Source: Deltaproteobacteria bacterium
Lineage (GTDB): Bacteria > Myxococcota > Myxococcia > Myxococcales > 40CM-4-68-19
DNA length: 40,801 bases
Assembly: GCA_005879805.1 (NCBI GenBank)
Contig: VBKL01000055.1
Span: 1 to 40,801 of the forward strand
Direction of reading: 5' to 3'
The notes below the pieces were generated by a model. It searched no databases, had not been told where the DNA came from, and saw nothing but the letters and a program-made list of their open reading frames with translations. Below are positions 1 to 8,830 of the stretch, in pieces. Within the stretch, counting starts at the first letter, position 1; each line of letters opens with the position of its first letter. The position numbers and the translations under genes were made by a program.

Positions 1-35
1 TGAGCGCGCGGCCGCAGAAGATCGAGGCGCTGGAT

Positions 36-112
<77 letters not shown>

Positions 113-166
113 ACCGAGGGACGGCGGAAGTAACGCGGAATCCCCGGAGGGTCAATAGCCCGCAGG

Positions 167-1207
167 TCACTCTGCTGCGGCCGGAACGGGTACCCCCGCC
201 GAGGGAACGGCTGCCGGGACGCGGGCAGGCGCTCGCTTCCGCTGGCGCTGTCCGAGGAGGATCACCGAGACGGAGGCCAGGATGAGGAGCCCCGAGAGGA
301 AATGGACGGGCTGAAGCTTCTCGCCTCCCAGCCATGCGCCCACCGCCACCGCGACGAGCGGGTTCACGAACACGTGGGTGGCGACCGCGTCGGTGCGGAC
401 GTGCTTCAAGAGATACGAGTAGCAGGCGAAGGCGAGCACCGAGCCGAAGAGGATCAGGTACCCGAGCGCGAAGAGCGATCGGTGCGAGAACGCCGAAAGC
501 GCGACGCCCGACCATTCGCCGCGCAAGACGCTCGCTCCCGAGAGCAGCGCGCCGCCGCACACCATCTGCATCGCCGCGCGCAGCACCGCGTCGGGCGGGA
601 AGCGCACTTTCTGCGAGAGCACCGCGCCGAGCGCCCAGCACAGCGACCCGCCGAGCACGGCGAGGCAGGCGAGGAGGTTCGTCGCGCCCTCGGCCCCGCC
701 ATTGCCCGAGAAGAGGACCAGGACGCCGCCGAAGCCGAGCGCCGCGCCGAGGAGACCGGCCCGCGTCAGCGGCTGGCCGAGGAAGAAGCTGGAGAGCACC
801 GCGATGATCGGCACCTCGGTCGAGATGATGAGGCAGACGAGGCTCGAGGGCAGGTAGCGCGCCGCGTTCGAGATGAGCCCGTGGTTGCCGAGGAAGAAGA
901 GGGACCCGATGAAGACCGCGTTGAGCCACTCGCGCGCGGAGGGCCGCGGGCGGACCCGGGCCGTGACGAGGAGCAAGATGCCGCCCGCAACGAGAAAGCG
1001 GAAGCCCGACATGGTGAGCGGGGGCAGGGTCTCCACCGCCACGCGGATGCCGAGGAAGGTCGATCCCCAGACGAGGTAGATGACCGCGAACGCGCTCCAC
1101 AGCGCCCAGCGCGGCGCAGGCTGCAAGCGGCCGGCAGGAGCGACGAGAGCAGGGGCCGCCGACAGAGGCACCGTCGGGGTGGACGCGGCTGCAGTGGCGC
1201 TTGACAT
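167..1207 (-). CDS. EamA-family (drug/metabolite transporter) permease
   Basis: 346-residue polytopic inner-membrane protein of the DMT/EamA superfamily, which exports amino acids, metabolites or drugs. The sequence shows about ten hydrophobic helices in two homologous halves. The first half has the family-typical stretch VIYLVWGSTFLGIRVAVE, and a later segment reads SLCWALGAVLSQK. I chose the ATG at 1207 because it follows a purine-rich AGAGAGAG stretch and leaves a normal short cytoplasmic N-terminus; an in-frame start at 1258 would overlap the divergent regulator. The gene diverges from the MocR-type regulator at 1238 with only 30 bp between starts. This is a classic arrangement for a regulator controlling its neighbouring exporter. 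The substrate cannot be read from the sequence. Confidence 0.9.
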   Translation of the reverse strand: MSSATAAASTPTVPLSAAPALVAPAGRLQPAPRWALWSAFAVIYLVWGSTFLGIRVAVETLPPLTMSGFRFLVAGGILLLVTARVRPRPSAREWLNAVFIGSLFFLGNHGLISNAARYLPSSLVCLIISTEVPIIAVLSSFFLGQPLTRAGLLGAALGFGGVLVLFSGNGGAEGATNLLACLAVLGGSLCWALGAVLSQKVRFPPDAVLRAAMQMVCGGALLSGASVLRGEWSGVALSAFSHRSLFALGYLILFGSVLAFACYSYLLKHVRTDAVATHVFVNPLVAVAVGAWLGGEKLQPVHFLSGLLILASVSVILLGQRQRKRAPARVPAAVPSAGVPVPAAAE

Positions 1208-1257
1208 CGTTCTCTCTCTTTGTAATGATACAAACTGATGATTGACCTGGTACAACA
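1201..1257. promoter_or_regulatory. Divergent promoter region with TGRTACAA direct repeats
   Basis: A consensus-like -35 TTGACA (1201-1206) followed after 16 bp by TAATGA (1223-1228) could drive the rightward regulator gene with an almost leaderless transcript. Two direct repeats, TGATACAAAC (1226-1235) and TGGTACAACA (1248-1257), start 22 bp apart, about two helical turns on the same face. The first overlaps the putative -10, and the second lies inside the first codons of the regulator. MocR-type regulators are known to bind direct repeats, so autoregulation plus control of the exporter is a reasonable inference. Confidence 0.5.
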
Positions 1258-2566
1258 CCTAACCAAGGCCGGGTCGTCGGTCAAGCTGGCCGCGCAGATC
1301 GAGGCGCTCGTCCGGGAGGGGCGCATCCCGCCGGAGTCGCTGCTCCCTCCGGTCCGAACGGTAGCGAAGGCCCTCAACGTCAGCCCCGGGACCGCCGCCG
1401 CCGCTTACAAGGCGCTTCGCGCCCAGGGCGTCGTGACCAGCGACCGCCGCCGCGGCACCCGCGTCCTGCCCCGCCCGTCCCAGCTCGAGTTCACCGACAC
1501 TCCGGCCCCGCCCGGCGCGCTCGACCTGCAGATCGCCAATCCCGATCCCGCCTTCCTGCCCGACTTGAAGAAGATCTTCGCCAGCATCCGGCCGAAGAGC
1601 GATCGCTACGGTGGAACGCATCTCGACCCCGACCTCTCCGCGCGGATGCGTTCCAACTTCGAGGCCGACGGAATCGACGGCTCGAACCTCGTCGTCCTGA
1701 GCGGCGCCATCGCCGGCATCTACCGCGCGCTGCGCGCCTGCTGCGGCCCGGGCGACAAGGTCGCCGTCGAGGACCCAGGGTTCAACGAGCACCACGCGAG
1801 CGTCCGCGCCCAGGCGATGATTCCGGTGCCCGTCGCCATCGACGACGAAGGCATGCTCCCACAGTCGCTCGCGGCGGCGCTCCGCTCGGGCGCCCGCGCC
1901 GTCGTCCTCTGTCCGCGTTTCCAGAGCCCTACCGGGTCGGCACTGACGAAAACCCGCGCGGCCTCATTGAGGGCGGTCCTCGCCGGGCACCCCGACGTGG
2001 CCGTGCTCGCCGACGACTACGGCAGCCTGCTCGCCGACACGCCGTACCACGACTGCTTCGGCAAGGGCCGCGCGCGATTCCTCGTCGTGCGCTCCTTCAA
2101 CAAGACCATCGCTCCCGACTTGCGCGTCGCGGTCGCCGCTGCCGACGCCGAGACTTGCGACCGCCTCCGCCGCGAGCAGTGGCTCTCCGACGGCTGGGTC
2201 TCCGGCTACCTGCAGCGCGTGGCCGCGGCGGCGCTCGCGAGCCGTTCCGTCCAGGCGACGCTCGGCAAGGCGTGCAAGACGTACTCGGCGCGTCGCGAAG
2301 CTTTGCTGACGGCGCTCGCCGATCGCGGCATCGCCGCCCGCGGCGCGACCGGTCTCAACGTCTGGATCCCCGTCGCCGGCGAGGCCGACGTGGTTCGCGG
2401 CCTTCTCGACCGCGGCTTCTGCGTCCGGGCCGGAGCGCGCTACCGCTTGCAATCTCCGCCCGCCATCCGCGTCACCACCACCGAGCTCGAGCCGGAGCAG
2501 GCGATACGCCTCGCGGACGCATTGCGCGCAGTGGTCGCGGAGCGCCCCACCGGACGCGGACCCTGA
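1238..2566 (+). CDS. MocR/PdxR-type GntR transcriptional regulator with aminotransferase domain
   Basis: 442 residues. The N-terminal GntR winged helix-turn-helix (about 14-80) includes LLPPVRTVAKALNVSPGTAAAAYKALRAQGVV. It is joined to a fold-type-I aminotransferase-like domain (about 95-440) with the PLP-lysine segment SFNKTIAPDLRV (Lys about 289) and the preceding LADDYGS motif. Such proteins bind PLP or a PLP-amine adduct to switch DNA binding; many control vitamin B6, GABA or amino-acid genes. The gene diverges from the EamA exporter, its likely target. The ATG at 1238 gives a slightly long N-terminus and little leader, so a start a few codons downstream remains possible. Confidence 0.92.
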   Translation: MIDLVQHLTKAGSSVKLAAQIEALVREGRIPPESLLPPVRTVAKALNVSPGTAAAAYKALRAQGVVTSDRRRGTRVLPRPSQLEFTDTPAPPGALDLQIANPDPAFLPDLKKIFASIRPKSDRYGGTHLDPDLSARMRSNFEADGIDGSNLVVLSGAIAGIYRALRACCGPGDKVAVEDPGFNEHHASVRAQAMIPVPVAIDDEGMLPQSLAAALRSGARAVVLCPRFQSPTGSALTKTRAASLRAVLAGHPDVAVLADDYGSLLADTPYHDCFGKGRARFLVVRSFNKTIAPDLRVAVAAADAETCDRLRREQWLSDGWVSGYLQRVAAAALASRSVQATLGKACKTYSARREALLTALADRGIAARGATGLNVWIPVAGEADVVRGLLDRGFCVRAGARYRLQSPPAIRVTTTELEPEQAIRLADALRAVVAERPTGRGP

Positions 2567-2644
2567 ACCGGGACGTGACGCGGTGCGTTGGAGATAACCG
2601 GCCGCGCTTCGTGGCTAATTTACCGGTGGGTGGGTCCCATCGGC

Positions 2645-3754
2645 ATGAAATGGCTCCTCGGCGCCGTCCTCCTCGCTGTCGCCTGCGGGATGAATCCGCC
2701 ACCTCCGCCACCCGGCAGCGGCGCGGCCGGCACCGGTACCGGACCGACGGGCAGCGCTGACGCCGGCTCCGGAGGCCCCAGCTCCAGCGCGACGCCCGAG
2801 CAACTGACGAGTGGCGAGAGCGCCGGCGGAAACATCACGCTCGACGATCGCAACGTCTACTGGGCCTATTACGAGAACGCGGGCGGCTGGAAGCACTGGC
2901 ACTACACGGTGCGCGCCGTGCCGAAGACGGGCGGCGCGCCGGTCACGCTCGCCGAGGGCGCGGGCGCGATGCTATCGGCCATCGTGGCCCAGGGCGGCTT
3001 TGTCTACTGGGTGATGGCGACCTGCCCGCAGGACTGCGAGCGGTTCGACGACAAGCTCTACCTCTATCGCGTGCCGAGCGGCGGCGGCGCCTTGCAGGAA
3101 TTGAAGGTCGAAGCGGACCCGGGCCAGATTGCGGTCGACGGCCAGCGCATCTACTACCGCGCGCGATACGGCAGGAACGGGGACCTTCCCGGGCTCTGGT
3201 CGGTCGCCGTGGACGGTACCGACCCTCGCAGGCTCACCACGAATGGGGCGGGCGCAGGACCCGTTCTCGTCGGCGATACGATCTACTTCCTCGACCGCGG
3301 CGACAACCCGGATTCCACCTTCTGGACTGCGCTGCGGACGGTGCCTGCGGCGGGCGGCACGATGACCGAGTTGCGCAGGGAGACCAACACCCTGGTCGTC
3401 CCCTACTCGATGACGGTGCATCGAGGAATCGTCCTCGCCAACGCGCAGGTCGTCGACCAGAACGCGGGACCGGTCATGCAAGCGGCGGCAGCCAACGAAG
3501 CCGGCGTCTGGCGTCTCCCCCTCGACGCGAGCCCCTGGAGCAAGATCCTCGAAGGTCCCCGATTCGTTCTCTCCGACGCGAACGGTGGCCGGATCTACTG
3601 GGTCAGGGAGGGGTGCGTGGGCAGCGGGAACCTCGACGGCACCGACAATCGCTGCCTCGATGAAGGCGACCACCGGTACGGCGGCGTCGCGGTGGACGAC
3701 GCGAGCGTCTTCTTCGTGCGCGACGGAGATGTCTTCCGGCTTCGTCGCCAGTAG
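2645..3754 (+). CDS. Exported lipoprotein with propeller-like repeats
   Basis: 369 residues. The N-terminus MKWLLGAVLLAVACG is a lipoprotein signal with lipobox LAVAC (Cys14), followed by a Pro/Gly/Ser/Thr-rich linker to about residue 60. The rest consists of recurring units in which a Tyr/Phe-rich strand (NVYWAYY, FVYWVMA, RIYYRARY, TIYFLDR, RIYWVRE, SVFFVRD) is followed by small-residue turns such as VPKTGGAPVTL or VPSGGGAL. This periodicity resembles the beta-propeller-like surface lipoproteins common in myxobacteria. No catalytic motif is visible. I chose the ATG at 2645 because it begins the signal peptide; an upstream in-frame start would bury it. It converges on the AKR remnant with 2 bp between stops. 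Confidence 0.8.
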   Translation: MKWLLGAVLLAVACGMNPPPPPPGSGAAGTGTGPTGSADAGSGGPSSSATPEQLTSGESAGGNITLDDRNVYWAYYENAGGWKHWHYTVRAVPKTGGAPVTLAEGAGAMLSAIVAQGGFVYWVMATCPQDCERFDDKLYLYRVPSGGGALQELKVEADPGQIAVDGQRIYYRARYGRNGDLPGLWSVAVDGTDPRRLTTNGAGAGPVLVGDTIYFLDRGDNPDSTFWTALRTVPAAGGTMTELRRETNTLVVPYSMTVHRGIVLANAQVVDQNAGPVMQAAAANEAGVWRLPLDASPWSKILEGPRFVLSDANGGRIYWVREGCVGSGNLDGTDNRCLDEGDHRYGGVAVDDASVFFVRDGDVFRLRRQ

Positions 3755-3756
3755 AG

Positions 3757-4420
3757 CTACTGCCGCGCTGCTTCCTTCCGCTGCGTCCCGTTCCACTCCT
3801 CGCGCCCCATCGCATCGAGGGTGAGGAAATCCTCGTCGGACAGCTCGACCCGTGCGGCCCCGGTGTTCTCCTCGAGGTGCTTGACCCTGCTCGTCCCCGG
3901 GATCGGGAGGGTGACGGGGCTCCGCTTCAGCACCCAGGCCAGCGCGAGCTGCGACGGGGTGGTGGAGAGCTTGCGCACGAGCGACTCGAGCACTCCGCCC
4001 GTTTTCGAAAGGCTGCCGGCAGCAAGCGGATACCAGGGGATGAACCCGATCTTCCGCTTCTCGCAGTGCTCGAGCACGTCCTCGCTGCGCCGGTTCACGA
4101 GGTTGTAGAGGTTCTGCACCGTCGCGACCTCGAAGTGGCGCGAGGCGGCCTCGATCTCCTCCACCGTCACTTCGGAGAGGCCGACGTGCTGGATGAGCCC
4201 TTCCCGCTGCATGTCTGCGATCGCGGAGAATTGCTCGTCGCGCGGAACCTTGGGATCGATGCGATGCAATTGCCAGAGATCGATCCGCTCGACGCGGAGA
4301 TGACGCAGGCTGAGCAGCAGCTGCTGGCGTAGGTATTCGGGGCGCCCTACCGCGCGCCAGATGTCCGGCCCGTGCCGCGTGAGCGCCGCCGATCCGGAAC
4401 GCCCCGCCGAGCTTCGTCAT
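3757..4420 (-). pseudogene. Aldo/keto reductase remnant with internal deletion and frameshift
   Basis: The true start is well marked: GGAGG about 5 bases before ATG at 4420, reading [12 protein letters not shown] as in intact AKR-family oxidoreductases. At about 4393-4382 the match jumps to another frame, which reads [22 protein letters not shown] and continues through [17 protein letters not shown] to a normal C-terminus ending at 3757. In intact relatives about 60-70 residues separate these segments, including the first barrel strands and the catalytic Asp, Tyr and Lys. The frame carrying the C-terminal part has a TGA at 4419-4417 and no good start before a TTG at 4269. The junction lies in a GGCGGCG run, suggesting a short-homology deletion. 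An active reductase is very unlikely. Confidence 0.85.
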
Positions 4421-4501
4421 CGTCACCTCCGCGGGCCGATCTTAGCGATGCTCCCGCCGCCTCGCTCGCCGGAACGGACTGCGGGCGGACCGGGCGGCGG
4501 T

Positions 4502-4529
4502 TTGAATGCCCACCCATCCACGATGTCTA
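4502..4529 (+). promoter_or_regulatory. Possible promoter of the exported hydrolase gene
   Basis: TTGAAT (4502-4507) and TGTCTA (4524-4529) are spaced by 16 bp and end about 10 bp before the ATG at 4540. The surrounding gap (4421-4539) separates two divergent genes, so a promoter is expected here. The match to consensus is modest. Confidence 0.3.
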
Positions 4530-4539
4530 GTGCAGGACC

Positions 4540-5637
4540 ATGGTCGCCATCTACACGGCTCTCCTCCTCGCAGCGCCGCAATGGGGCAAGCACGCCGTCG
4601 GGCTCGAGGTCGCAGCGCTCGAGGACTCCACGCGGCCGCGAGAAGGGAAGCCGCGGCCCATCCAGATGTCGCTCTGGTACCCCGCGGAAAAAGGCGGACA
4701 GGAAGATCTCACCTTTGGCGACTACGTCACGCTGCTCGCCAGCGAGCTCGGTCCCGCCTCGCCCGAGCAGGTGCGAACCGCCGTCGAGGAGCACGCGTCG
4801 TTCCTGCGCACCCGCGCCAAGATGTCCGAGGCCGACGTCGAGCGCTGGCTCGCGCGGCCGATGCGCGCCGTTCCCCGCGCGCCGCCCCTCGGAACCGCCG
4901 TTCCCCTGGTCCTCGTCGCGCAAGGGAGCGGCAATTCCGCCTCCGATCAAGCCGACCTCTGCGAGCTGCTCGCCTCGCACGGGTTCGCGGTCGCTACCAG
5001 CCCCTCGCCCACTCGCATCACGGGTCCGATGAAAAGCGAGGAGGACATCGCGCACACCGCGGAGGATCAGGCGCTCGACCTCGCCGTCCTCGCGAAGGCG
5101 GCGCGCGAGCGGCCTTTCGTCGCGAAGGATCGGACCGCGCTCGTCGCCCACAGTTTCGGCGCGCGCTCGGCGCTGCTCTACGCGATGCGCGACGGAGCGG
5201 CGGCGCTCGTCAGCCTCGACGGCGGCATCGGCACCAGGACGGGTCAGGATGAGCTGCGCAAGTCGCGCTTCTTCGACGCCGCGCGCGCGAAGCTGCCCAT
5301 CCTCCACATCTACGAGCAGCTCGATGCCTTCATGGCGCCGGACTTCTCGCTGCTCCGCTCGCTCCCGGGAGCCGACGTGCGGCTCGTCCGCGCGAGCCAC
5401 TTGCACCACATGCATTTCACGACGGTGGGCGAGGCGGTCGGACAGTTCCCGGCGCTCGCGCAGGTGACGCATGCGGACTCCCGCACCCCGCGAGCCTACG
5501 ACGACGTCGCCAACGCCACGGTCGCATTCCTGAAGGCCACGCTCGCGGACGCGCCCGGCCGCGCCCGCATCGACCGCGCCCTCTCGCATCTCGGAAGCAC
5601 GCTGGCGGTGACGAAGAAGCTCACTCGCAGCGAATGA
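4540..5637 (+). CDS. Exported alpha/beta hydrolase
   Basis: 365 residues, starting with a short hydrophobic export-like segment (MVAIYTALLLAAPQ). The fold of chlorophyllase/PAF-acetylhydrolase-like or dienelactone-type hydrolases is suggested by IQMSLWYPAEK near the N-terminus, PLVLVAQGSG as the oxyanion-hole strand, and the nucleophile elbow VAHSFGARSALL (Ser about 205). A later LPILHIYEQLD segment and the SHLHHMHF cluster could supply the acid and histidine. The substrate is unknown, probably an ester or amide in the periplasm. An AGGA about 5 bases upstream supports the ATG at 4540. The 3-prime end overlaps the convergent gene at 5621 by 17 bp. Confidence 0.82.
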   Translation: MVAIYTALLLAAPQWGKHAVGLEVAALEDSTRPREGKPRPIQMSLWYPAEKGGQEDLTFGDYVTLLASELGPASPEQVRTAVEEHASFLRTRAKMSEADVERWLARPMRAVPRAPPLGTAVPLVLVAQGSGNSASDQADLCELLASHGFAVATSPSPTRITGPMKSEEDIAHTAEDQALDLAVLAKAARERPFVAKDRTALVAHSFGARSALLYAMRDGAAALVSLDGGIGTRTGQDELRKSRFFDAARAKLPILHIYEQLDAFMAPDFSLLRSLPGADVRLVRASHLHHMHFTTVGEAVGQFPALAQVTHADSRTPRAYDDVANATVAFLKATLADAPGRARIDRALSHLGSTLAVTKKLTRSE

Positions 5638-6457
5638 CTCCCGTGGGTTCCGCGTAGCACTTGAGCTCGTATCCCGCCTGGGCAGCCTTCCGCGCCATCT
5701 CCTCCTGCGCGATCGGACCGAAGCGCGCGGCCAGGGTCGACTGGGCGCGGTCGGGAAGGGTCGGCGAAAGATACGCTTGCAGGAAGAGATTCCCGCGGCC
5801 CGGGAACTGGCTCCGGACGCGCCCCACCAGATCGCCGAGGGCGGCGTTCAGCGTGTCGCTCAATCGCCTCGGGACGCCCGCGCAGGGCTGCTGCCCGTGG
5901 ACCTCGACGAGGCTCGAGCCCTGGACGGTGAACACGCTCAGAACGCCGTCGTCGTCATCGCCGCTCAAACGCGAGACGACGAGGCACCCGCCGGAATTAC
6001 GCAAGTGCGAGGCGAGCAACGCTGGCGTCTCCGGTACGAGGATGTGCAGCGGAACGCCCTTCACGGCGGTCAATTCCGGAGCAGCGGGCGCAATCGGGTG
6101 CTGCGCCGGACGCGGCGGTGGGTCGCGTGGCGGCGCCGCTGCTTGCATCTGCTCCGGCGGCCGCGGCGCGGGCGGCGGCCTGGGCGCGGCGCGAGGCGGC
6201 TCCTTCGGAGGCGGCGCGGGCGCCGTCTTCGGCTGGGGCGTCTCCGTGCGGACCGGCTGCGGTTTCGAGATCCGCACCACCCGGATGCGCCGCTCCTTCT
6301 CCTGCTGCACCGGTTTCGGCGCCGGCCGCGGCTCCGGCAAGCGCGCGCGGGAAAGCCACGGCAAGCCCGCAAGCAGCGCGAGGGCGCAAAGCCCCGCTGC
6401 CAGGATTGCGACCGACCGCACGAGCCGCGGCGGCTCAGCGAGACGCTGGCTGCGCAT
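5621..6457 (-). CDS. Single-pass membrane protein with Pro-rich periplasmic linker (TonB-like layout)
   Basis: 278 residues. A short basic cytoplasmic tail and one membrane helix (about 14-35, VAILAAGLCALALLAGL) precede a long Pro/Ala/Lys/Arg-rich linker (about 40-125) and a compact C-terminal domain with several Cys residues. The layout resembles TonB or TolA, which span the periplasm from an inner-membrane anchor, but I see no recognisable TonB C-terminal motif. It is the last gene of a leftward operon; its start overlaps the upstream gene by 23 bp. The context with a peptidoglycan synthase and an M23 peptidase suggests a structural or energy-transducing envelope role. Family not recognised. 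Confidence 0.75.
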   Translation of the reverse strand: MRSQRLAEPPRLVRSVAILAAGLCALALLAGLPWLSRARLPEPRPAPKPVQQEKERRIRVVRISKPQPVRTETPQPKTAPAPPPKEPPRAAPRPPPAPRPPEQMQAAAPPRDPPPRPAQHPIAPAAPELTAVKGVPLHILVPETPALLASHLRNSGGCLVVSRLSGDDDDGVLSVFTVQGSSLVEVHGQQPCAGVPRRLSDTLNAALGDLVGRVRSQFPGRGNLFLQAYLSPTLPDRAQSTLAARFGPIAQEEMARKAAQAGYELKCYAEPTGVIRCE

Positions 6458-6824
6458 CCGCGCTCACCCCTACCACCAGCTCCGATGGATTCACCGAGGT
6501 CACCTGCGCCAGGCACGCATCGGCCGAGGCCCCGAGATGGACCACCACCACCTTCCCCTGGGCGGCAGCGAGGCTCATGGCGTCGCCGGAGAGCATCCGC
6601 GCTCCCGTATCGCCGCACTGCACGTCGACGCGCTGCTTGCTCACCGGGGCCGCGGAGGCTTGCGATTTCGGCGGCGAGAGACGCAGCAGGAGGAACTGCG
6701 CCGAGAGAAGCTGCGCCACCATCACCAGCGCGAGGAGCGCAAGGGCGAACTGCTTCTCGGCGAAGAGCCGGTAGATGAGCGCTTCCATCTCCTCGAATCC
6801 CGAGCGTCCGGATCGCGAAGTCAT
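6435..6824 (-). CDS. Small single-pass membrane protein, unknown
   Basis: 129 residues. A cytoplasmic segment is followed by a membrane helix (about 24-48, QFALALLALVMVAQLLSAQFLLL) and a roughly 80-residue extracytoplasmic domain containing two Cys (DVQCGDTGA, ADACLAQ) and a VVVVHLG strand. The ATG at 6824 overlaps the stop of the upstream penicillin-binding protein as ATGA, so the two are probably translationally coupled. The size and topology recall small partners of envelope complexes such as ExbD/TolR, but no conserved Asp in the helix is visible, so I do not assign that family. Confidence 0.78.
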   Translation of the reverse strand: MTSRSGRSGFEEMEALIYRLFAEKQFALALLALVMVAQLLSAQFLLLRLSPPKSQASAAPVSKQRVDVQCGDTGARMLSGDAMSLAAAQGKVVVVHLGASADACLAQVTSVNPSELVVGVSADAQPASR

Positions 6825-8830
6825 GGCTTTCCCTTGGTTGCGAGCGCGCTCTCGACGCGCGGCGGGTCGATGGGAAGGGCGGCCTGCTTGGCGGCGATCT
6901 CCTCCTCTACCCAGGCCGGCCAGAGAGCGGAGGTGGGACGCCGGTCGAGCCGCACCAGCGCCTTGAGATACGAGTCGAGCCCGCGCAGGACGACGGACCC
7001 GCGCAACCCGAGCGGCAGCGATCCTTCCAGGGGCCGGAGCGCTCCGACCAGGACCACCGGGCGCTGGTCGAGACAGATGGCCACCGCGGCCACCGCGGAG
7101 TCGTCGTGAGGCGAGGAGCCGGTCTTCCCGGCGAAGACGAGCTTCGGCCATTTCTGCGCGAGCCAGCGGAGCGTCCCTTCCTTGCGCCGCAGCGCGAGGA
7201 GCGAGCCGGTGTCGCTGAGCGTGCACGACCCGTCCTTCAAGAACAGCTTGCGGTGCAGGTAGGCGCCGATCTGCTCCGGAGTGGCGCGCGAGGAATTGCC
7301 GAGGAGCGAGGTGGGATCGTCCGGCAGCCGCTCCGCGGGAAGCCCGGCCGCCTCGCGGCTTTTCTTGAGATAGCGGAAGAGGGCGACGCCCGCCGCGCTG
7401 TAGGAGAGGTCTTGCGGCACGTCATCGGGCGCGAGCGTCTCGCCGAGCTGGGCGAGGAGCCCGCTCGTGAGCGCGCGGTCCGCCGGCGAATCGAGCGAGC
7501 GCCGTTCCTCGTCGGGAACGGTGGAGGCGAGATCGCGGAAAACCTCCGGCCGGCGGCGCGAGAGGAGCACCGGCAGGAGCACAGCGTGGCGCGTGGTGAG
7601 CGAGTTCACCGACTTCGCCACCGCCTCGTCCAGCGACATCGGATGCGTCGCCGGCAGCACGTCGTTCGGGCAGTAGCTCGAGGGATGCGAGCGCCGTTGC
7701 TCCTTCGTCGCCCAGATCCAGCGGACGCATCCGCCGGGGGGCAGGATCAAGTCGCGGACCGACTGGGGTCCGAAGGATTCGACCGCCAGATCGAGCGCCT
7801 CGAGCTTGGCGATCGATCCGTAGTTGACCGGCATGAGCGCCGACTCCGCGCCCGACCGCGCCAGCACCGCGCCGTCGGCGCCGATGGCCGCGAAGGCCGC
7901 CCGCACCGCGGTGCCCGGGAACTCGCTCTCGAGCGCACCGCCGAGGCCGTCCCGGAACCGATCGATGGCCGCGACCAGATCGAGATCGGCGGAAGGCAGC
8001 ACGCCGCTCGCCACCCGCTCGGTCCACCCTTCGACGAAGCGGAACGCGGACGAGGGATCGATGCCGTCGTCGAGATAGGAGCGCACGCCCGGATCCCAGT
8101 CGCCGCGCTTGACCAGCCAGGCGCGGGCGGCGGCCATGCGGTTTGCGGAAATGGCGGGATGCGCCTGCAGCCAGCGAACGCCGCGCGGCGCGCCGGCGAG
8201 GACGAGCTGATCCTCGCGCGAGAGCCGGCGCAGAGGCAGCCCGAAGAGCGCCAGCGAGAGCCGATCGAGACCGTCCGCGGGACGGCGGTCGCCGCCGATC
8301 GACGCTCCCGCGCCGAGGTTCAGGTACAGCCCGGCAAGCTCCATCGGAGTCGCCTGCCGCACGAGCCAGGTGGCGAAGAGCGCCTCGCGGATCTTGTCCC
8401 CGACCGTGCCGCGCCGCGCGCTTCTCAGGTAGAGCTTGGCGATCTGCTGCGGAATCGTCGAACCGCCTTCCGGGATCCCGCGGAGGTTTCGCGCGACGGC
8501 GCGCGCGAGCCCGGTGGGGCTGAGCGGCGGAACCCAGCGGGGGCGATCGAAGAGTTTGCGATCCTCGTATCCGGCGGCGGCGACGCAGACGAGCGGCGAA
8601 GCGCGCAGGTCTTCGGGGGCGGCGCGGTAGGTTTCCAGATCGGCGCGGAAGAGCGCGGCGGCCTGTTGCACGCGGACGCCGCCAGCCAGCGCGAGTGGAG
8701 CGACGAGCGCCGACGCGAAGCAGGCGACGAGCGCGCCACAGAGGACCGCGGCCACCGCCCAGAGATGCTTGCGAGCATGGTGCGCGAGGACCTTGGCGAG
8801 AGCGCGCAGTCTTTCCGTCTCGCTCTTCAC
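6821..8830 (-). CDS. Class A penicillin-binding protein (GT51 transglycosylase plus transpeptidase)
   Basis: 669 residues. After a cytoplasmic tail and a membrane helix (about 24-48), the GT51 glycosyltransferase domain (about 80-250) shows EDRKLF (catalytic Glu), EGGSTIPQQIAKLYL and MELAGLYLNLGAG. The transpeptidase half carries all three active-site motifs: SIAK (Ser about 339), SVN (about 406) and KTGS (about 572). It should polymerise and crosslink peptidoglycan in the periplasm. The motif-2 Thr usual in GGSTITQQ is Pro here, and the sequence around the motifs is divergent, so it is not the housekeeping PBP1A. The GTG at 8830 overlaps the TGA of the upstream M23 gene by 4 bases, indicating coupled translation of a synthase and a hydrolase. 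Confidence 0.93.
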   Translation of the reverse strand: MKSETERLRALAKVLAHHARKHLWAVAAVLCGALVACFASALVAPLALAGGVRVQQAAALFRADLETYRAAPEDLRASPLVCVAAAGYEDRKLFDRPRWVPPLSPTGLARAVARNLRGIPEGGSTIPQQIAKLYLRSARRGTVGDKIREALFATWLVRQATPMELAGLYLNLGAGASIGGDRRPADGLDRLSLALFGLPLRRLSREDQLVLAGAPRGVRWLQAHPAISANRMAAARAWLVKRGDWDPGVRSYLDDGIDPSSAFRFVEGWTERVASGVLPSADLDLVAAIDRFRDGLGGALESEFPGTAVRAAFAAIGADGAVLARSGAESALMPVNYGSIAKLEALDLAVESFGPQSVRDLILPPGGCVRWIWATKEQRRSHPSSYCPNDVLPATHPMSLDEAVAKSVNSLTTRHAVLLPVLLSRRRPEVFRDLASTVPDEERRSLDSPADRALTSGLLAQLGETLAPDDVPQDLSYSAAGVALFRYLKKSREAAGLPAERLPDDPTSLLGNSSRATPEQIGAYLHRKLFLKDGSCTLSDTGSLLALRRKEGTLRWLAQKWPKLVFAGKTGSSPHDDSAVAAVAICLDQRPVVLVGALRPLEGSLPLGLRGSVVLRGLDSYLKALVRLDRRPTSALWPAWVEEEIAAKQAALPIDPPRVESALATKGKP

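Noticed and set aside
1-35. TGA at the very first bases as the stop of an upstream gene
   Set aside because: Too little sequence to identify a reading frame; nothing supported here or in 113-166.
2567-2644. TTGGAG and TAATTT before the 2645 lipoprotein as a promoter
   Set aside because: Spacing is 22 bp, outside the normal range, and neither hexamer is a good match.
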